Shown piece after piece: positions 1-5,881 of a stretch of DNA of 5,881 bases. The stretch is from Acidobacteriota bacterium. GTDB taxonomy: Bacteria; Acidobacteriota; Vicinamibacteria; Vicinamibacterales; UBA823. The notes under the pieces were generated by a model that was not told the DNA's origin, searched no databases, and saw only the letters and a program-made list of their open reading frames with translations. The DNA lies in the NCBI GenBank assembly GCA_003509065.1, contig DODG01000352.1:4038-9918 (forward strand), given 5' to 3'. Position 1 is the first letter of the stretch, and each line of letters opens with the position of its first letter. The position numbers and the translations under genes are program-made.

Positions 1-866
1 GGATAAATAAATAGATCTGATACGCCCTTTCCAGGCACTATTCGGCCACCACCGTGCCGCACAGCTGTTTCGAGAGCGCGAGTTGTGGTCGTGCCAACCG
101 CAATGACTCGTCGATTCTCATCAAGCGCCCGATTAATGTCGTGGGCCGTTTCCTCAGAAATTTCGTACGGCTCAGCATCAATCACATGGTCCTCTACGCG
201 GTCAGTTCGCAAGGGTTTAAATGTTCCATAGCCTACATGCAATGTTAGTTCTGCGCGAATTACATTTCGCTTGGCAAGTGACTCAAATAATTCAGTAGTA
301 AAGTGTAATCCAGCTGTGGGGGCTGCCACCGATCCTCGTGTTCGAGCATACACAGTCTGATACCGATCGCGATCTCGTTGATCATCGGGTCGTTTAATGT
401 AAGGGGGAAGTGGAATATGGCCAATGACATTAATGGCTTCCCAAGGGTCACCTTGGTCTGACCACAAGCGTACGACCCGTCGACCAAATGCTGAGCGACT
501 CACCACCTCACCAAACAGTTGCCACCCATTACCCTCGAACAACATCTTTTCACCGACTCCTAATTTCTGTCCAGGATGGACGAGAGCATCCCAGTGCTCT
601 GGATTGACCTCCCGCATCAATAAGCATTTCACTGAGCCTCCACTTGGAATTCGATGACCATAAAGGCGTGCGGGAAAAACTTTTGTGTTATTCAGCGCGA
701 GCACATCACCTGGCTGAAAATAGTCAGCAAGTAAAGAAACGTTTGTATGCGTTGAAATTCCTTTAGCTCGGTCGAGCACTAGTAGTCGGGCTTGATCGCG
801 AGTCTGAACAGGGGCCTGGGCAATCAGTGCGTGCGGCAGTTCAAACTCAAAATCGTCAACCTTCAT
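1..866 (-). CDS. queA: QueA, S-adenosylmethionine:tRNA ribosyltransferase-isomerase (partial, 3' end outside window)
   Basis: QueA transfers and isomerises the ribosyl part of S-adenosylmethionine onto 7-aminomethyl-7-deazaguanine in the wobble base of GUN-anticodon tRNAs, giving epoxyqueuosine in the cytoplasm. I translated the minus strand from ATG at 866 and found 288 uninterrupted codons to the left edge. The product starts MKVDDFEFELP, the usual QueA N-terminus. It carries LNNTKVFPARLYG (about residues 58-70), IPLPPYIKRPDD (151-162), the signature GSVAAPTAGLHFT (178-190), HVGYGTFKPL (210-219) and VGTTTTRALE (257-266), and is cut off in SDLFIY just before the usual PGY. Family members are about 340-360 residues, so roughly 55-70 C-terminal residues lie outside. 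No frameshift is seen. AGGAG at 883-879 is a plausible SD, but its 12-nt spacing is long. queA follows fabH after 116 bp in the same direction, so it may be co-transcribed or have its own promoter. Confidence 0.96.
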   Translation of the reverse strand, partial: MKVDDFEFELPHALIAQAPVQTRDQARLLVLDRAKGISTHTNVSLLADYFQPGDVLALNNTKVFPARLYGHRIPSGGSVKCLLMREVNPEHWDALVHPGQKLGVGEKMLFEGNGWQLFGEVVSRSAFGRRVVRLWSDQGDPWEAINVIGHIPLPPYIKRPDDQRDRDRYQTVYARTRGSVAAPTAGLHFTTELFESLAKRNVIRAELTLHVGYGTFKPLRTDRVEDHVIDAEPYEISEETAHDINRALDENRRVIAVGTTTTRALETAVRHGGGRIVPGKGVSDLFIY

Positions 867-982
867 GCGTACCCAGCACTCCTAATATCACATACAAGGA
901 ACTCATTAATGTTTTATATTCTTGCTGGGATCCTAGTGTTCTTGACTAAAAAGACCACGAAGGTGCCGCGGGTTATATCAGG
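867..982 (-). other. fabH-queA intergenic leader, 116 bp
   Basis: This is the non-coding gap between the fabH stop (TAG, 985-983) and the queA start. Read on the minus strand it holds a T5 run (952-948) after only a 3-bp stem, a short A/T-rich stretch around TATAAA (918-913) that could be a -10 element but has no clear -35 at proper spacing, and the SD AGGAG (883-879). CCCAGCA (929-923) is perfectly complementary to TGCTGGG (878-872), which sits between the SD and the ATG. I see neither a convincing intrinsic terminator nor a convincing promoter, so read-through from fabH is the simplest reading. Confidence 0.5.
872..929 (-). promoter_or_regulatory. Possible fold-back structure enclosing the queA ribosome binding site
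   Basis: In the minus-strand transcript, CCCAGCA (929-923) can pair perfectly over 7 bp with TGCTGGG (878-872). The 44-nt loop contains the SD. Inside it, TTCCT (901-897) can pair with the SD AGGAG (883-879), using one G-U pair and a 13-nt loop. The two helices would abut at 879/878 and could stack, masking the SD. It does not look like the preQ1 aptamers I know of, and a 7-bp match in a gap this size can arise by chance. Reported as a candidate only. Confidence 0.25.
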
Positions 983-1975
983 CTAGTAAGACCAGCGCAG
1001 CAAGACCGATCCAACCGTAAAACCTGCACCCACAGATGTGAGTAACACTAGATTGCCTTTCTTGAGACGCCCGTCTTTTACAGCATCATCGAGCGCGAGT
1101 GGAATCGTGCCAGCGGTCGTGTTGCCATAGTGTTCTACATTAATTACCACTTTATCGACATCCAGTTTTAACCTCTCAGCAGCTGACAATATGATGCGCC
1201 GGTTGGCCTGGTGTGAGACGAACAAGTCTAGTTCGCCAACATCTAGGTTATTACGCTCAAGCAAACGCTTACAGATTTCTACTGTTTTACGTACAGCAAA
1301 CCTGAAGACAGTCTGGCCATCTTGATGCACATAATGAAGTCTTTGGTCGACGGTTTCGTGGGAAGCTGGCCTGAGACTACCACCTGCTGGAAGGCATAGC
1401 GCTGGACCACCTGTACCATCAATTTCATGAACGAAATCAATTATACCGGTTTGATCCTCGTTGGCGGGTGAGACTACGACAGCCCCTGCCCCGTCACCGA
1501 ACAGCACACAGGTTGTACGATCCTTGTAATCAAGTATGCTCGACATCACGTCTGCTCCAACCACAAGCGCGTGAGTATGAGATCCCGTTGAGACCATTTG
1601 ACACGCAGTGGTTAATGCATAAGTGAAACCAGAACACGCTGCACCTAAATCAAAACCCCAAGCGTTGTTCGCACCAAGCTTCGCCTGCAGCAGACACGCT
1701 GTGTTAGGAAATGACATGTCAGGCGTCGTCGTACCCACTATGATTAAATCGAGATCGAGCGGAGTTAGGTTGGCCTGCTTAATTGCTTGTTCGGAGGCTT
1801 CCTTCGCTAAATCAGAAGTGCCGACCCCCGGATCAGCGATGTGTCGCTCCCGAATCCCGGTACGTTGCTGGATCCACTCGTCTGAAGTGTCAACTAATTT
1901 TGATAGGTCATGGTTTGTCATTACTCGCGGCGGCACATATGTCGCGAGTGACGCAATTTTAACCGGTCTCAGCAT
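983..1975 (-). CDS. fabH: Beta-ketoacyl-ACP synthase III (FabH)
   Basis: FabH condenses an acyl-CoA, usually acetyl-CoA, with malonyl-ACP to give the first 3-ketoacyl-ACP of type II fatty acid synthesis. With the ATG at 1975 the protein has 330 residues, close to the family norm of about 317-335. The catalytic triad is complete: Cys114 in AACSGF, His255 in SHQANRR and Asn285 in YGNTTAGT. The CoA-site motif DEWIQQRTGIRER (around Trp34), FGDGAGAVVV and the C-terminal GAGFTVGSVLLRW are present. There is no signal peptide. The frame stays open up to GTG at 2026 (347 residues), overlapping the ruvB stop. ATG 1975 (SD AAGGA, 1987-1983) and ATG 1996 (SD AAGGG, 2008-2004) each have a 7-nt spacer. I chose 1975 because it fits the FabH N-terminus best. 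The more distal fabH-plsX-fabD context is absent, so a second fabH elsewhere or a special acyl primer is possible. Confidence 0.94.
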   Translation of the reverse strand: MLRPVKIASLATYVPPRVMTNHDLSKLVDTSDEWIQQRTGIRERHIADPGVGTSDLAKEASEQAIKQANLTPLDLDLIIVGTTTPDMSFPNTACLLQAKLGANNAWGFDLGAACSGFTYALTTACQMVSTGSHTHALVVGADVMSSILDYKDRTTCVLFGDGAGAVVVSPANEDQTGIIDFVHEIDGTGGPALCLPAGGSLRPASHETVDQRLHYVHQDGQTVFRFAVRKTVEICKRLLERNNLDVGELDLFVSHQANRRIILSAAERLKLDVDKVVINVEHYGNTTAGTIPLALDDAVKDGRLKKGNLVLLTSVGAGFTVGSVLLRWSY

Positions 1976-1982
1976 AGGACCG

Positions 1983-2008
1983 TCCTTACGTTGCATGGAG
2001 TTACCCTT
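1983..2008 (-). promoter_or_regulatory. Two tandem Shine-Dalgarno sites for alternative fabH starts
   Basis: AAGGG at 2008-2004 lies 7 nt before ATG 1996, and AAGGA at 1987-1983 lies 7 nt before ATG 1975. The two ATGs are in frame and would give proteins differing by seven residues (MQRKDGP at the longer N-terminus). Both sites are similarly good, so the sequence does not decide the start alone; homology favours 1975. The GTG at 2026 has only an AAGG at 2038-2035, eight bases upstream, and adds residues outside the FabH fold. Confidence 0.5.
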
Positions 2009-2010
2009 AT

Positions 2011-2022
2011 TAAAACGTTTTA
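2011..2022. repeat. 12-bp perfect palindrome at the ruvB stop
   Basis: TAAAACGTTTTA at 2011-2022 is a perfect palindrome that includes the ruvB stop codon and lies just upstream of the fabH SDs. It is too A/T-rich and has no loop or U tract, so it is not a terminator. A protein-binding site is possible, but one perfect 12-bp palindrome is roughly what chance gives in a window this size. Confidence 0.3.
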
Positions 2023-3042
2023 CCACAATCGTGATTCCTTGCTAGGTACTTCGAGCCCGAAATACGCGTAAGCTTTCGGCGTGGCCACACGTCCACGAGG
2101 CGTGCGATCTAGAAAACCTATTTGAATTAAGAATGGTTCATAAATATCCTCAATTGCATCCTTCTCTTCACTTATCGCAGCCGCGAGGCTATTCAGGCCA
2201 ACCGGCCCACCATTAAACTTCTCGATAATGGCTTGAAGTAGTCGCCGGTCGGCTTCATCAAAGCCGCGCTCATCGATCTCAAGTAGTTTTAAAGCAGCTT
2301 CAGCAATCTCCTTCGAGATCGTGCCGTCAGCCCTGACCTGTGCATAGTCCCGGACCCGTCTTAAGAGACGGTTGGCCACACGGGGTGTTCCTCTTGACCG
2401 TCGTGCGATTTCGATCGCTGCTTCGTCTGCAATTGGTACATCCAGAATACCAGCGGAACGACGCACGATTTCTAATAGATCTTTCTCGACATAAAAATCT
2501 AGTCGGTGGACAATACCAAACCTTGCGCGCAAAGGGGCAGTTAACAAACCAGCGCGAGTGGTTGCTCCTATCAATGTGAATTTTTTAACGTCCAGTTTAA
2601 CCGAACGGGCACTCGGTCCCTGCCCGATCATAATGTCGAGTTTGTAATCCTCCATTGCAGGATAAAGAATTTCTTCGATTACAGGACTCATACGATGGAT
2701 CTCATCAATAAACAGGACGTCACGTTCTTGGAGGTTAGTCAGAATCCCTGCTAGGTCGCCTGGCTTTTCCAAAACCGGACCAGACGTGGCACTCACGCTA
2801 ACACCCAATTCATGACCAATAACATAGGCCAGCGTTGTTTTACCTAGACCAGGAGGACCGTATAACAGTACGTGGTCTACAGCATCGTTGCGTTGCCGGG
2901 CCGCCTTGATTGAAACATCGAGGTTCTCACGTAAACGATCTTGACCAATATACTCGTCAAGTGAACGCGGGCGAAGACCCACTTCATAGTGTGCATCTTC
3001 TTCAACCCGTGCCGATGTAACGACCCTCGTAGAATCCGTCAT
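2020..3042 (-). CDS. ruvB: Holliday junction branch migration helicase RuvB
   Basis: RuvB is the AAA+ ATPase motor that, as hexamers loaded by RuvA, pulls duplex DNA and drives branch migration during recombinational repair. The 340-residue length is typical (E. coli 336). In order: the N-terminal [12 protein letters not shown] (23-34), Walker A GPPGLGKT (62-69), Walker B LFIDEIHR (110-117), the RuvB-specific hairpin region around 128-150, sensor 1 GATTRAG (159-165), the LRARFG segment with the likely arginine finger Arg174, sensor 2 RGTPR (217-221), and the C-terminal winged-helix part ending in [15 protein letters not shown] (304-318). All look intact. ATG 3042 is the only reasonable start, because an in-frame TGA lies two codons upstream and no other start codon occurs before the conserved region. 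No SD is visible before it. It follows ruvA by 31 bp; its TAA lies 45 bp before the preferred fabH start. Confidence 0.98.
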   Translation of the reverse strand: MTDSTRVVTSARVEEDAHYEVGLRPRSLDEYIGQDRLRENLDVSIKAARQRNDAVDHVLLYGPPGLGKTTLAYVIGHELGVSVSATSGPVLEKPGDLAGILTNLQERDVLFIDEIHRMSPVIEEILYPAMEDYKLDIMIGQGPSARSVKLDVKKFTLIGATTRAGLLTAPLRARFGIVHRLDFYVEKDLLEIVRRSAGILDVPIADEAAIEIARRSRGTPRVANRLLRRVRDYAQVRADGTISKEIAEAALKLLEIDERGFDEADRRLLQAIIEKFNGGPVGLNSLAAAISEEKDAIEDIYEPFLIQIGFLDRTPRGRVATPKAYAYFGLEVPSKESRLW

Positions 3043-3073
3043 AAGTCAGGAATCTGAAACAGAGCAACCGATG

Positions 3074-3673
3074 TCAACGAGCTAATTCTCGCAACGCTTG
3101 TCTGAGAGCATGTTCAAACGATTCGATCTCGCCTGCCTCTAAAGACGCACTGATCGCTTTCTCTGCCAGAGGCCGATGATACCCTAGGTTTAGTAGAGCG
3201 GACAGCACGTCACCACGCAGATCATCAGTGCCTGTAGACGCGGCCTCACCACGCTGGCTGACAGACTCAGAAGCAGGCAACCGGTCCTTCAATTCCAACA
3301 CCAAACGTTCTGCAGTCTTTTTACCTACCCCTGGTATACCCATAAGACTCGCTATGTCACCCGTACGCACTGCCCGGACAAGGGTAGGTGGCTCAAGACC
3401 TGATAAGGCAGTCAACGCCAGACGTGGCCCAACACCACTGACACTGATGAGGTGTTCAAAAACTACCAACTCTAAATCACTTGAGAAGCCGAACAAAGCT
3501 AGAGTCTCCTCACGCACGTGGGTATGGATCTGTAATGTAATTTCATCACCTAATTCCGACATCTGATAGAAGGTAGAAAGTGGAACATGCACCTCATAAC
3601 CAACTCCATGCACATCCAGCACGATACGATTTGGTCGTTTTTCAAGCAACCGACCAGTCAGGGCTGCAATCAT
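3074..3673 (-). CDS. ruvA: Holliday junction DNA-binding protein RuvA
   Basis: RuvA forms tetramers that hold the Holliday junction in a flat open form and recruit RuvB. From ATG 3673 the protein has 199 residues (E. coli 203) and begins MIAALTGRL, the usual RuvA start. Domain I (about 1-63, OB fold) includes VLDVHGVGYEV and ends in HVREETLALFGF, where Glu55 and Glu56 match the acidic pin at the junction centre (Glu55/Asp56 in E. coli). Domain II has two helix-hairpin-helix motifs, SVSGVGPRLAL (77-87) and IPGVGKKTAERL (113-124). After a flexible linker (about 134-150), domain III (about 151-199) would contact RuvB. An upstream in-frame ATG at 3718 would add 15 non-homologous residues inside ruvC. 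ATG 3673 overlaps the ruvC stop as ATGA, and AGAGGG (3683-3678) is a close-spaced SD, so the shorter form is preferred. Confidence 0.97.
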   Translation of the reverse strand: MIAALTGRLLEKRPNRIVLDVHGVGYEVHVPLSTFYQMSELGDEITLQIHTHVREETLALFGFSSDLELVVFEHLISVSGVGPRLALTALSGLEPPTLVRAVRTGDIASLMGIPGVGKKTAERLVLELKDRLPASESVSQRGEAASTGTDDLRGDVLSALLNLGYHRPLAEKAISASLEAGEIESFEHALRQALRELAR

Positions 3674-4239
3674 CGATCCCTCTTTCGAGCCTCGACTTTT
3701 GGTCGGTAGCCTCGCCAACTTGTGAGAGACGACTTCGCTATGGATGACGGGACACCTTCAGACGACATCGGTCCCAGGCTGTGCCCATGACAGAGAGCAA
3801 CTGCTAGAGCATCGGCCGCGTCGTGAGGTGTTGGAATTGCGTCAAGACCAAGTAATATTTTTATCATTTCCTGTACTTGTTGCTTCTCCGCACGTCCATA
3901 TCCAACGATAGCACGCTTGATTTGCGTCGGCGTGTACTCTAAAACCGGAAGGTCAGCCTCTACTGCTGCCAAGATGGCCACACCACGTACATGGCCAAGT
4001 TTAAGTGCGCTACGTACATTCCTCGCGAGGAACAAATCCTCAATAGCCACGCAATCTGGCTGGCATTTGGCAAGCAACCGAATTAGTTCATCATGAATCA
4101 GCCGAAGTCGTTGTGGAAACGTGTTACCGGAAGGCGCAGAAATTGCACCGGAAACGATCAACTCATAACGGCTATTCGTGTACTCGATACAGCCATAGCC
4201 CGTACGTTTGGATCCAGGATCAATGCCAAAAATTTTCAC
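3670..4239 (-). CDS. ruvC: Crossover junction endodeoxyribonuclease RuvC
   Basis: RuvC is the metal-dependent dimeric nuclease that resolves Holliday junctions by paired nicks. The 189-residue protein has the RNase H-like fold. All four acidic active-site positions can be seen: Asp7 in FGIDPGS, Glu67 in VAIEDLF, and Asp140 and Asp143 in HDAADALAVA, matching Asp7, Glu66, Asp138 and Asp141 of E. coli. The start is GTG at 4239, overlapping the yebC stop by four bases (GTGA), with GAGG ten bases upstream inside yebC. This suggests translational coupling. The C-terminus runs about 14 residues longer after the last catalytic Asp than in E. coli. It keeps an SWRGY segment and ends in a basic tail (RPKVEARKRDR) whose codons also carry the ruvA SD. 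The tail may simply reflect overlap with ruvA. Confidence 0.97.
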   Translation of the reverse strand: MKIFGIDPGSKRTGYGCIEYTNSRYELIVSGAISAPSGNTFPQRLRLIHDELIRLLAKCQPDCVAIEDLFLARNVRSALKLGHVRGVAILAAVEADLPVLEYTPTQIKRAIVGYGRAEKQQVQEMIKILLGLDAIPTPHDAADALAVALCHGHSLGPMSSEGVPSSIAKSSLTSWRGYRPKVEARKRDR

Positions 4240-4985
4240 ATTAACGAAGCCTCGATCTCCTTTTCCTCAACGTTAAAATTGGACCACACGTGCTGCACAT
4301 CATCATGGTCCTCAAGTAAACCCATCAATTTCATCATCTGCTGAGCTGCTTTTCCCTCAAGATTAATATAGTTCTGGGGTAGCATGGCCACTTCAGCCAT
4401 TAATGTTTCAACGCCGAGTCCCTTTACGGCCTCCAGCACCCGATGAAAATCCTCTGGTGAAGTGAGCACTTCCCAATTATCTTGATCATCCCTTACGTCA
4501 TCAGCACCCGTATCCAAGGCAACGCCCATTAGGCCATCTTCGTCAACCTTACTCTTTTCGATCAAAATGTATCCCTGTTTAGTAAACATCCAAGCAACAC
4601 TGTTCGTCTCACCAAGATTTCCACCATGCTTCGAGAGAAGGTGTCGAATCTCGCTCACCGTGCGGTTTTTATTATCTGTGAGGGTCTCCAGCATGAGCGC
4701 AGCACCTCCAGGCCCATACCCTTCATAGGTTGCCTCTTCATACGAAACACCGGGCTCCTCGCCAGTGCCACGCCTGATCGCTCTCTTAATGTTGTCAGCC
4801 GGCATATTCGCGGCTTTGGCATCAGCCACAACCGTACGCAGTCGGGGATTACTATCAGGATCTCCACCGCCAACTCTGGCAGCGACAGTTAATTCCTTGA
4901 TGATTCTCGTGAAGACCTTTCCGCGCTTTGCGTCGGTGGCACCTTTTTTATGTTTTATAGAAGACCACTTAGAATGGCCAGACAT
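4236..4985 (-). CDS. yebC: YebC/PmpR/TACO1-family protein
   Basis: YebC-family proteins are cytoplasmic. Members have been described as DNA-binding regulators (PmpR), and more recently the family was linked to relieving ribosome stalling at proline-rich stretches, as for mitochondrial TACO1. Which role applies here cannot be read from sequence. The 249-residue length is typical. It opens with the family signature GHSKWSSIKHKKGATDAKRGK (3-23), followed by FTRIIKEL, GGGDPDSNPRLR (39-50), NMPADNIKRAIRRGTGE (60-76), YEGYGPGGAALMLETLTDNKNRT (88-109), and the acidic C-terminal domain with EVAMLPQNYINLE. The frame extends upstream to 5048, but the added 21 residues are not family-like. ATG 4985 has a strong SD, AGAGGAG, seven bases away. 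It overlaps ruvC by four bases and is the likely first gene of the yebC-ruvCAB unit. Confidence 0.97.
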   Translation of the reverse strand: MSGHSKWSSIKHKKGATDAKRGKVFTRIIKELTVAARVGGGDPDSNPRLRTVVADAKAANMPADNIKRAIRRGTGEEPGVSYEEATYEGYGPGGAALMLETLTDNKNRTVSEIRHLLSKHGGNLGETNSVAWMFTKQGYILIEKSKVDEDGLMGVALDTGADDVRDDQDNWEVLTSPEDFHRVLEAVKGLGVETLMAEVAMLPQNYINLEGKAAQQMMKLMGLLEDHDDVQHVWSNFNVEEKEIEASLM

Positions 4986-4992
4986 GGCAGGA

Positions 4993-4999
4993 CTCCTCT
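4993..4999 (-). promoter_or_regulatory. Strong ribosome binding site of yebC
   Basis: AGAGGAG on the minus strand, seven bases before ATG 4985. It is the best SD in the window and fixes the yebC start at 4985 rather than at the upstream in-frame start at 5048. Confidence 0.8.
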
Positions 5000-5025
5000 G
5001 TAATAAGGCGCAGAAAAGTGAGGAA

Positions 5026-5052
5026 AGTTTAGCATAGAGGTATCCCAACCAA
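5026..5052 (-). promoter_or_regulatory. Candidate promoter for the yebC-ruv operon
   Basis: On the minus strand, TGCTAAACT (5034-5026) resembles an extended -10 (TGn plus a hexamer matching TATAAT at 4 of 6). TTGGTT (5052-5047) could be a -35, but the 15-bp spacer is short and only its TTG matches well. Transcription would begin about 30-35 bases before the yebC ATG, leaving a short leader with the strong SD. The position is sensible for an operon start, but the match is weak and assumes a sigma-70-like consensus. Confidence 0.3.
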
Positions 5053-5064
5053 CCAGACCTGGTT
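5051..5064. repeat. Inverted repeat upstream of yebC, possible operator
   Basis: AACCAG-AC-CTGGTT on the plus strand has two perfect 6-bp arms around a 2-bp centre. It overlaps the upstream edge of the candidate -35 and lies about 66-79 bases before the yebC ATG. The 2-bp spacer and lack of a following U tract on either strand argue against a terminator, so an operator is the more natural reading. It does not match the E. coli (CTGT-N8-ACAG) or Gram-positive (GAAC-N4-GTTC) LexA boxes. Confidence 0.35.
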
Positions 5065-5104
5065 CCAAAAACACTAAACAGTCCATTTCGCTATCATTAA
5101 ATGA

Positions 5105-5875
5105 CTACAAACGCTTCGCCAAAACTACCCAAACCTCGGCACCGGAATTCCACTCTGAGCCAGAATAGTCACCAAGAACTGCCTCGACGTGGAACCCGGC
5201 TCGTTCCAATCGTCTCGTAATTTGACGTATCGATAATGTCCTAAAAGTGAGTGAAAAACGGTGTGTCGTTCGATGAGAGCCCTTTCGCTCTACATACTCT
5301 TGATCAAAAATCGTAAGGTGGCGCGCGCGGTCTTGTCGAACCGATTCAATCAAGGTTAAATGCGAACCACGAGCGCGTTGCTGCCCACGCAACGCAACGT
5401 GCCGCTTGTATTCATCCCATCGAAGTAAATCCGGTACAAGGTCAACACCAAACCGGCTTCCCTTTTTAGTGACACGCGCCACCGCTGATAATGTTGCAGT
5501 CAGGTCTGCTTCACGAACAAGTGACTGGAGAATTCCATACGGTGCCATGACAAGGTCGAATTTCGTACGTCGTCGAAAAGGGAGGAATCGAATATCGCCA
5601 CGCAATAATTTCACCCGTGACCGTACACGGGATCTGCGTAGTCGAATGTGTGCTCGGTCAAGCATGGCTTGCGAACGATCAATTGCCACAAGTGATTTAG
5701 AAACCCGAGCAACGGGAGACGAAACTCTGCCCGTTCCGCAACCAAGTTCAAGGATTGGACCACTCGCCTTGCGGGCCAACTGACACCAAAAAGCAATATC
5801 CTTACGGCCTAGAGTTTGCGCATTCTCCCAGTCGTAGAACGGCGCGTAAGCGTCCCAGCCGTGCCAACCTTCCAT
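5105..5875 (-). CDS. Class I SAM-dependent methyltransferase, substrate unknown
   Basis: The protein has a Rossmann-like SAM-binding domain. Motif I is ILELGCGTGR (41-50). Asp66 in VAIDRS at the end of strand 2 should bind the ribose hydroxyls. RGDIRFLPF (92-100) holds the acidic residue near the adenine, and FDLVMAPYGILQSL (106-119) is the strand 4 region. The later part (about 140-256) is a mixed segment with many Arg residues, ending in ERAGFHVEAVLGDYSGS and VWVVLAKRL, as in many small-molecule methyltransferases of the Methyltransf_25/11 type. There is no signal peptide or membrane segment. The ATG at 5875 is the first in the window, and WDAYAPFYDWEN right after it resembles the start of related proteins. 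However, the frame stays open to the right edge (5881), so a longer N-terminus cannot be excluded and no SD can be seen. It lies 119 bp upstream of yebC and may be a separate transcription unit. No specific substrate can be assigned. Confidence 0.85.
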   Translation of the reverse strand: MEGWHGWDAYAPFYDWENAQTLGRKDIAFWCQLARKASGPILELGCGTGRVSSPVARVSKSLVAIDRSQAMLDRAHIRLRRSRVRSRVKLLRGDIRFLPFRRRTKFDLVMAPYGILQSLVREADLTATLSAVARVTKKGSRFGVDLVPDLLRWDEYKRHVALRGQQRARGSHLTLIESVRQDRARHLTIFDQEYVERKGSHRTTHRFSLTFRTLSIRQITRRLERAGFHVEAVLGDYSGSEWNSGAEVWVVLAKRL

Positions 5876-5881
5876 AGTCTG

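Noticed and set aside
260..487. 75-codon minus-strand frame and plus-strand frames over 54-986
   Set aside because: The first 866 bases are fully explained by queA on the minus strand in a different frame, which is open to the window edge. These small frames are by-products.
948..971. Possible intrinsic terminator after fabH
   Set aside because: A T5 run is present on the minus strand (952-948), but the preceding hairpin has only three pairs (CAC/GTG around CTTC) and extending it gives mismatches. The nearby CCGCGG palindrome has no loop. It is too weak to call.
867..982. preQ1 riboswitch upstream of queA
   Set aside because: I did not find the C-rich loop plus A-rich tail pattern of class I aptamers, and the pairing seen is long-range around the SD instead. 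A covariance search would be needed to exclude it fully.
1623..2045. 140-codon plus-strand open frame
   Set aside because: It lies antisense to fabH and the ruvB end, whose catalytic motifs are intact on the other strand. The translation is Ser/Cys/Arg-rich with no recognisable domain. It is a shadow frame.
3670..4239. Unusual C-terminal extension of RuvC
   Set aside because: Relative to E. coli it is only about 14 residues longer after the last catalytic Asp. The basic tail is explained by the coding overlap with the ruvA ribosome site and start, so it is not a new domain.
5051..5064. The inverted repeat as a terminator for the methyltransferase gene
   Set aside because: A 2-nt spacer cannot form a normal hairpin loop, shrinking the stem leaves five pairs, and no U tract follows on the minus strand.
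4986..5104. LexA (SOS) box of E. coli or Gram-positive type before yebC, and likewise before ruvB
   Set aside because: I looked for CTGT-N8-ACAG and GAAC-N4-GTTC on both strands. Partial halves such as CTGTTTAG occur, but no complete box with correct spacing.
5406..5783. 125-codon plus-strand open frame
   Set aside because: It is antisense to the methyltransferase, has an Arg/Ser-rich low-complexity composition and lacks any known motif.

Overview
This window is a compact bacterial chromosomal block in which every supported gene is read leftwards (minus strand). In transcription order it holds: a class I SAM-dependent methyltransferase of unknown substrate (right edge), yebC, ruvC, ruvA, ruvB, a ketoacyl-ACP synthase III (fabH), and queA, whose 3' end runs off the left edge. 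The seven genes fill nearly all of the window. The only gaps are about 119 bp before yebC, 31 bp between ruvA and ruvB, 45 bp between ruvB and the preferred fabH start, and 116 bp before queA. No stretch over 300 bases lacks a gene. I see no tRNA, rRNA, CRISPR array, insertion sequence or phage gene.

The core is the widespread yebC-ruvC-ruvA-ruvB cluster. RuvA binds the Holliday junction, RuvB drives branch migration and RuvC cuts the junction. YebC (TACO1 family) is a frequent neighbour linked to translation and regulation. yebC, ruvC and ruvA are joined by 4-bp GTGA and ATGA start/stop overlaps, which points to one mRNA with coupled translation. yebC has the strongest Shine-Dalgarno (SD) sequence, and the gap before it holds a candidate promoter and an inverted repeat, so the operon probably starts there. 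queA, the tRNA queuosine enzyme, lies downstream behind fabH. A ruv-queA association is common in bacteria; fabH between them is the least expected part of the layout.

The organism is a bacterium of moderate GC content (roughly half, judged by eye). Gene order and protein style would fit Acidobacteriota or another deep-branching Gram-negative lineage such as former Deltaproteobacteria, but this is a weak inference that the sequence alone does not settle.

The search for a new system gave little: this is mostly housekeeping DNA with intact active sites. The items most worth a second look are a possible fold-back structure around the queA ribosome binding site, the fabH placement, the inverted repeat at the putative yebC promoter, and the unassigned methyltransferase.
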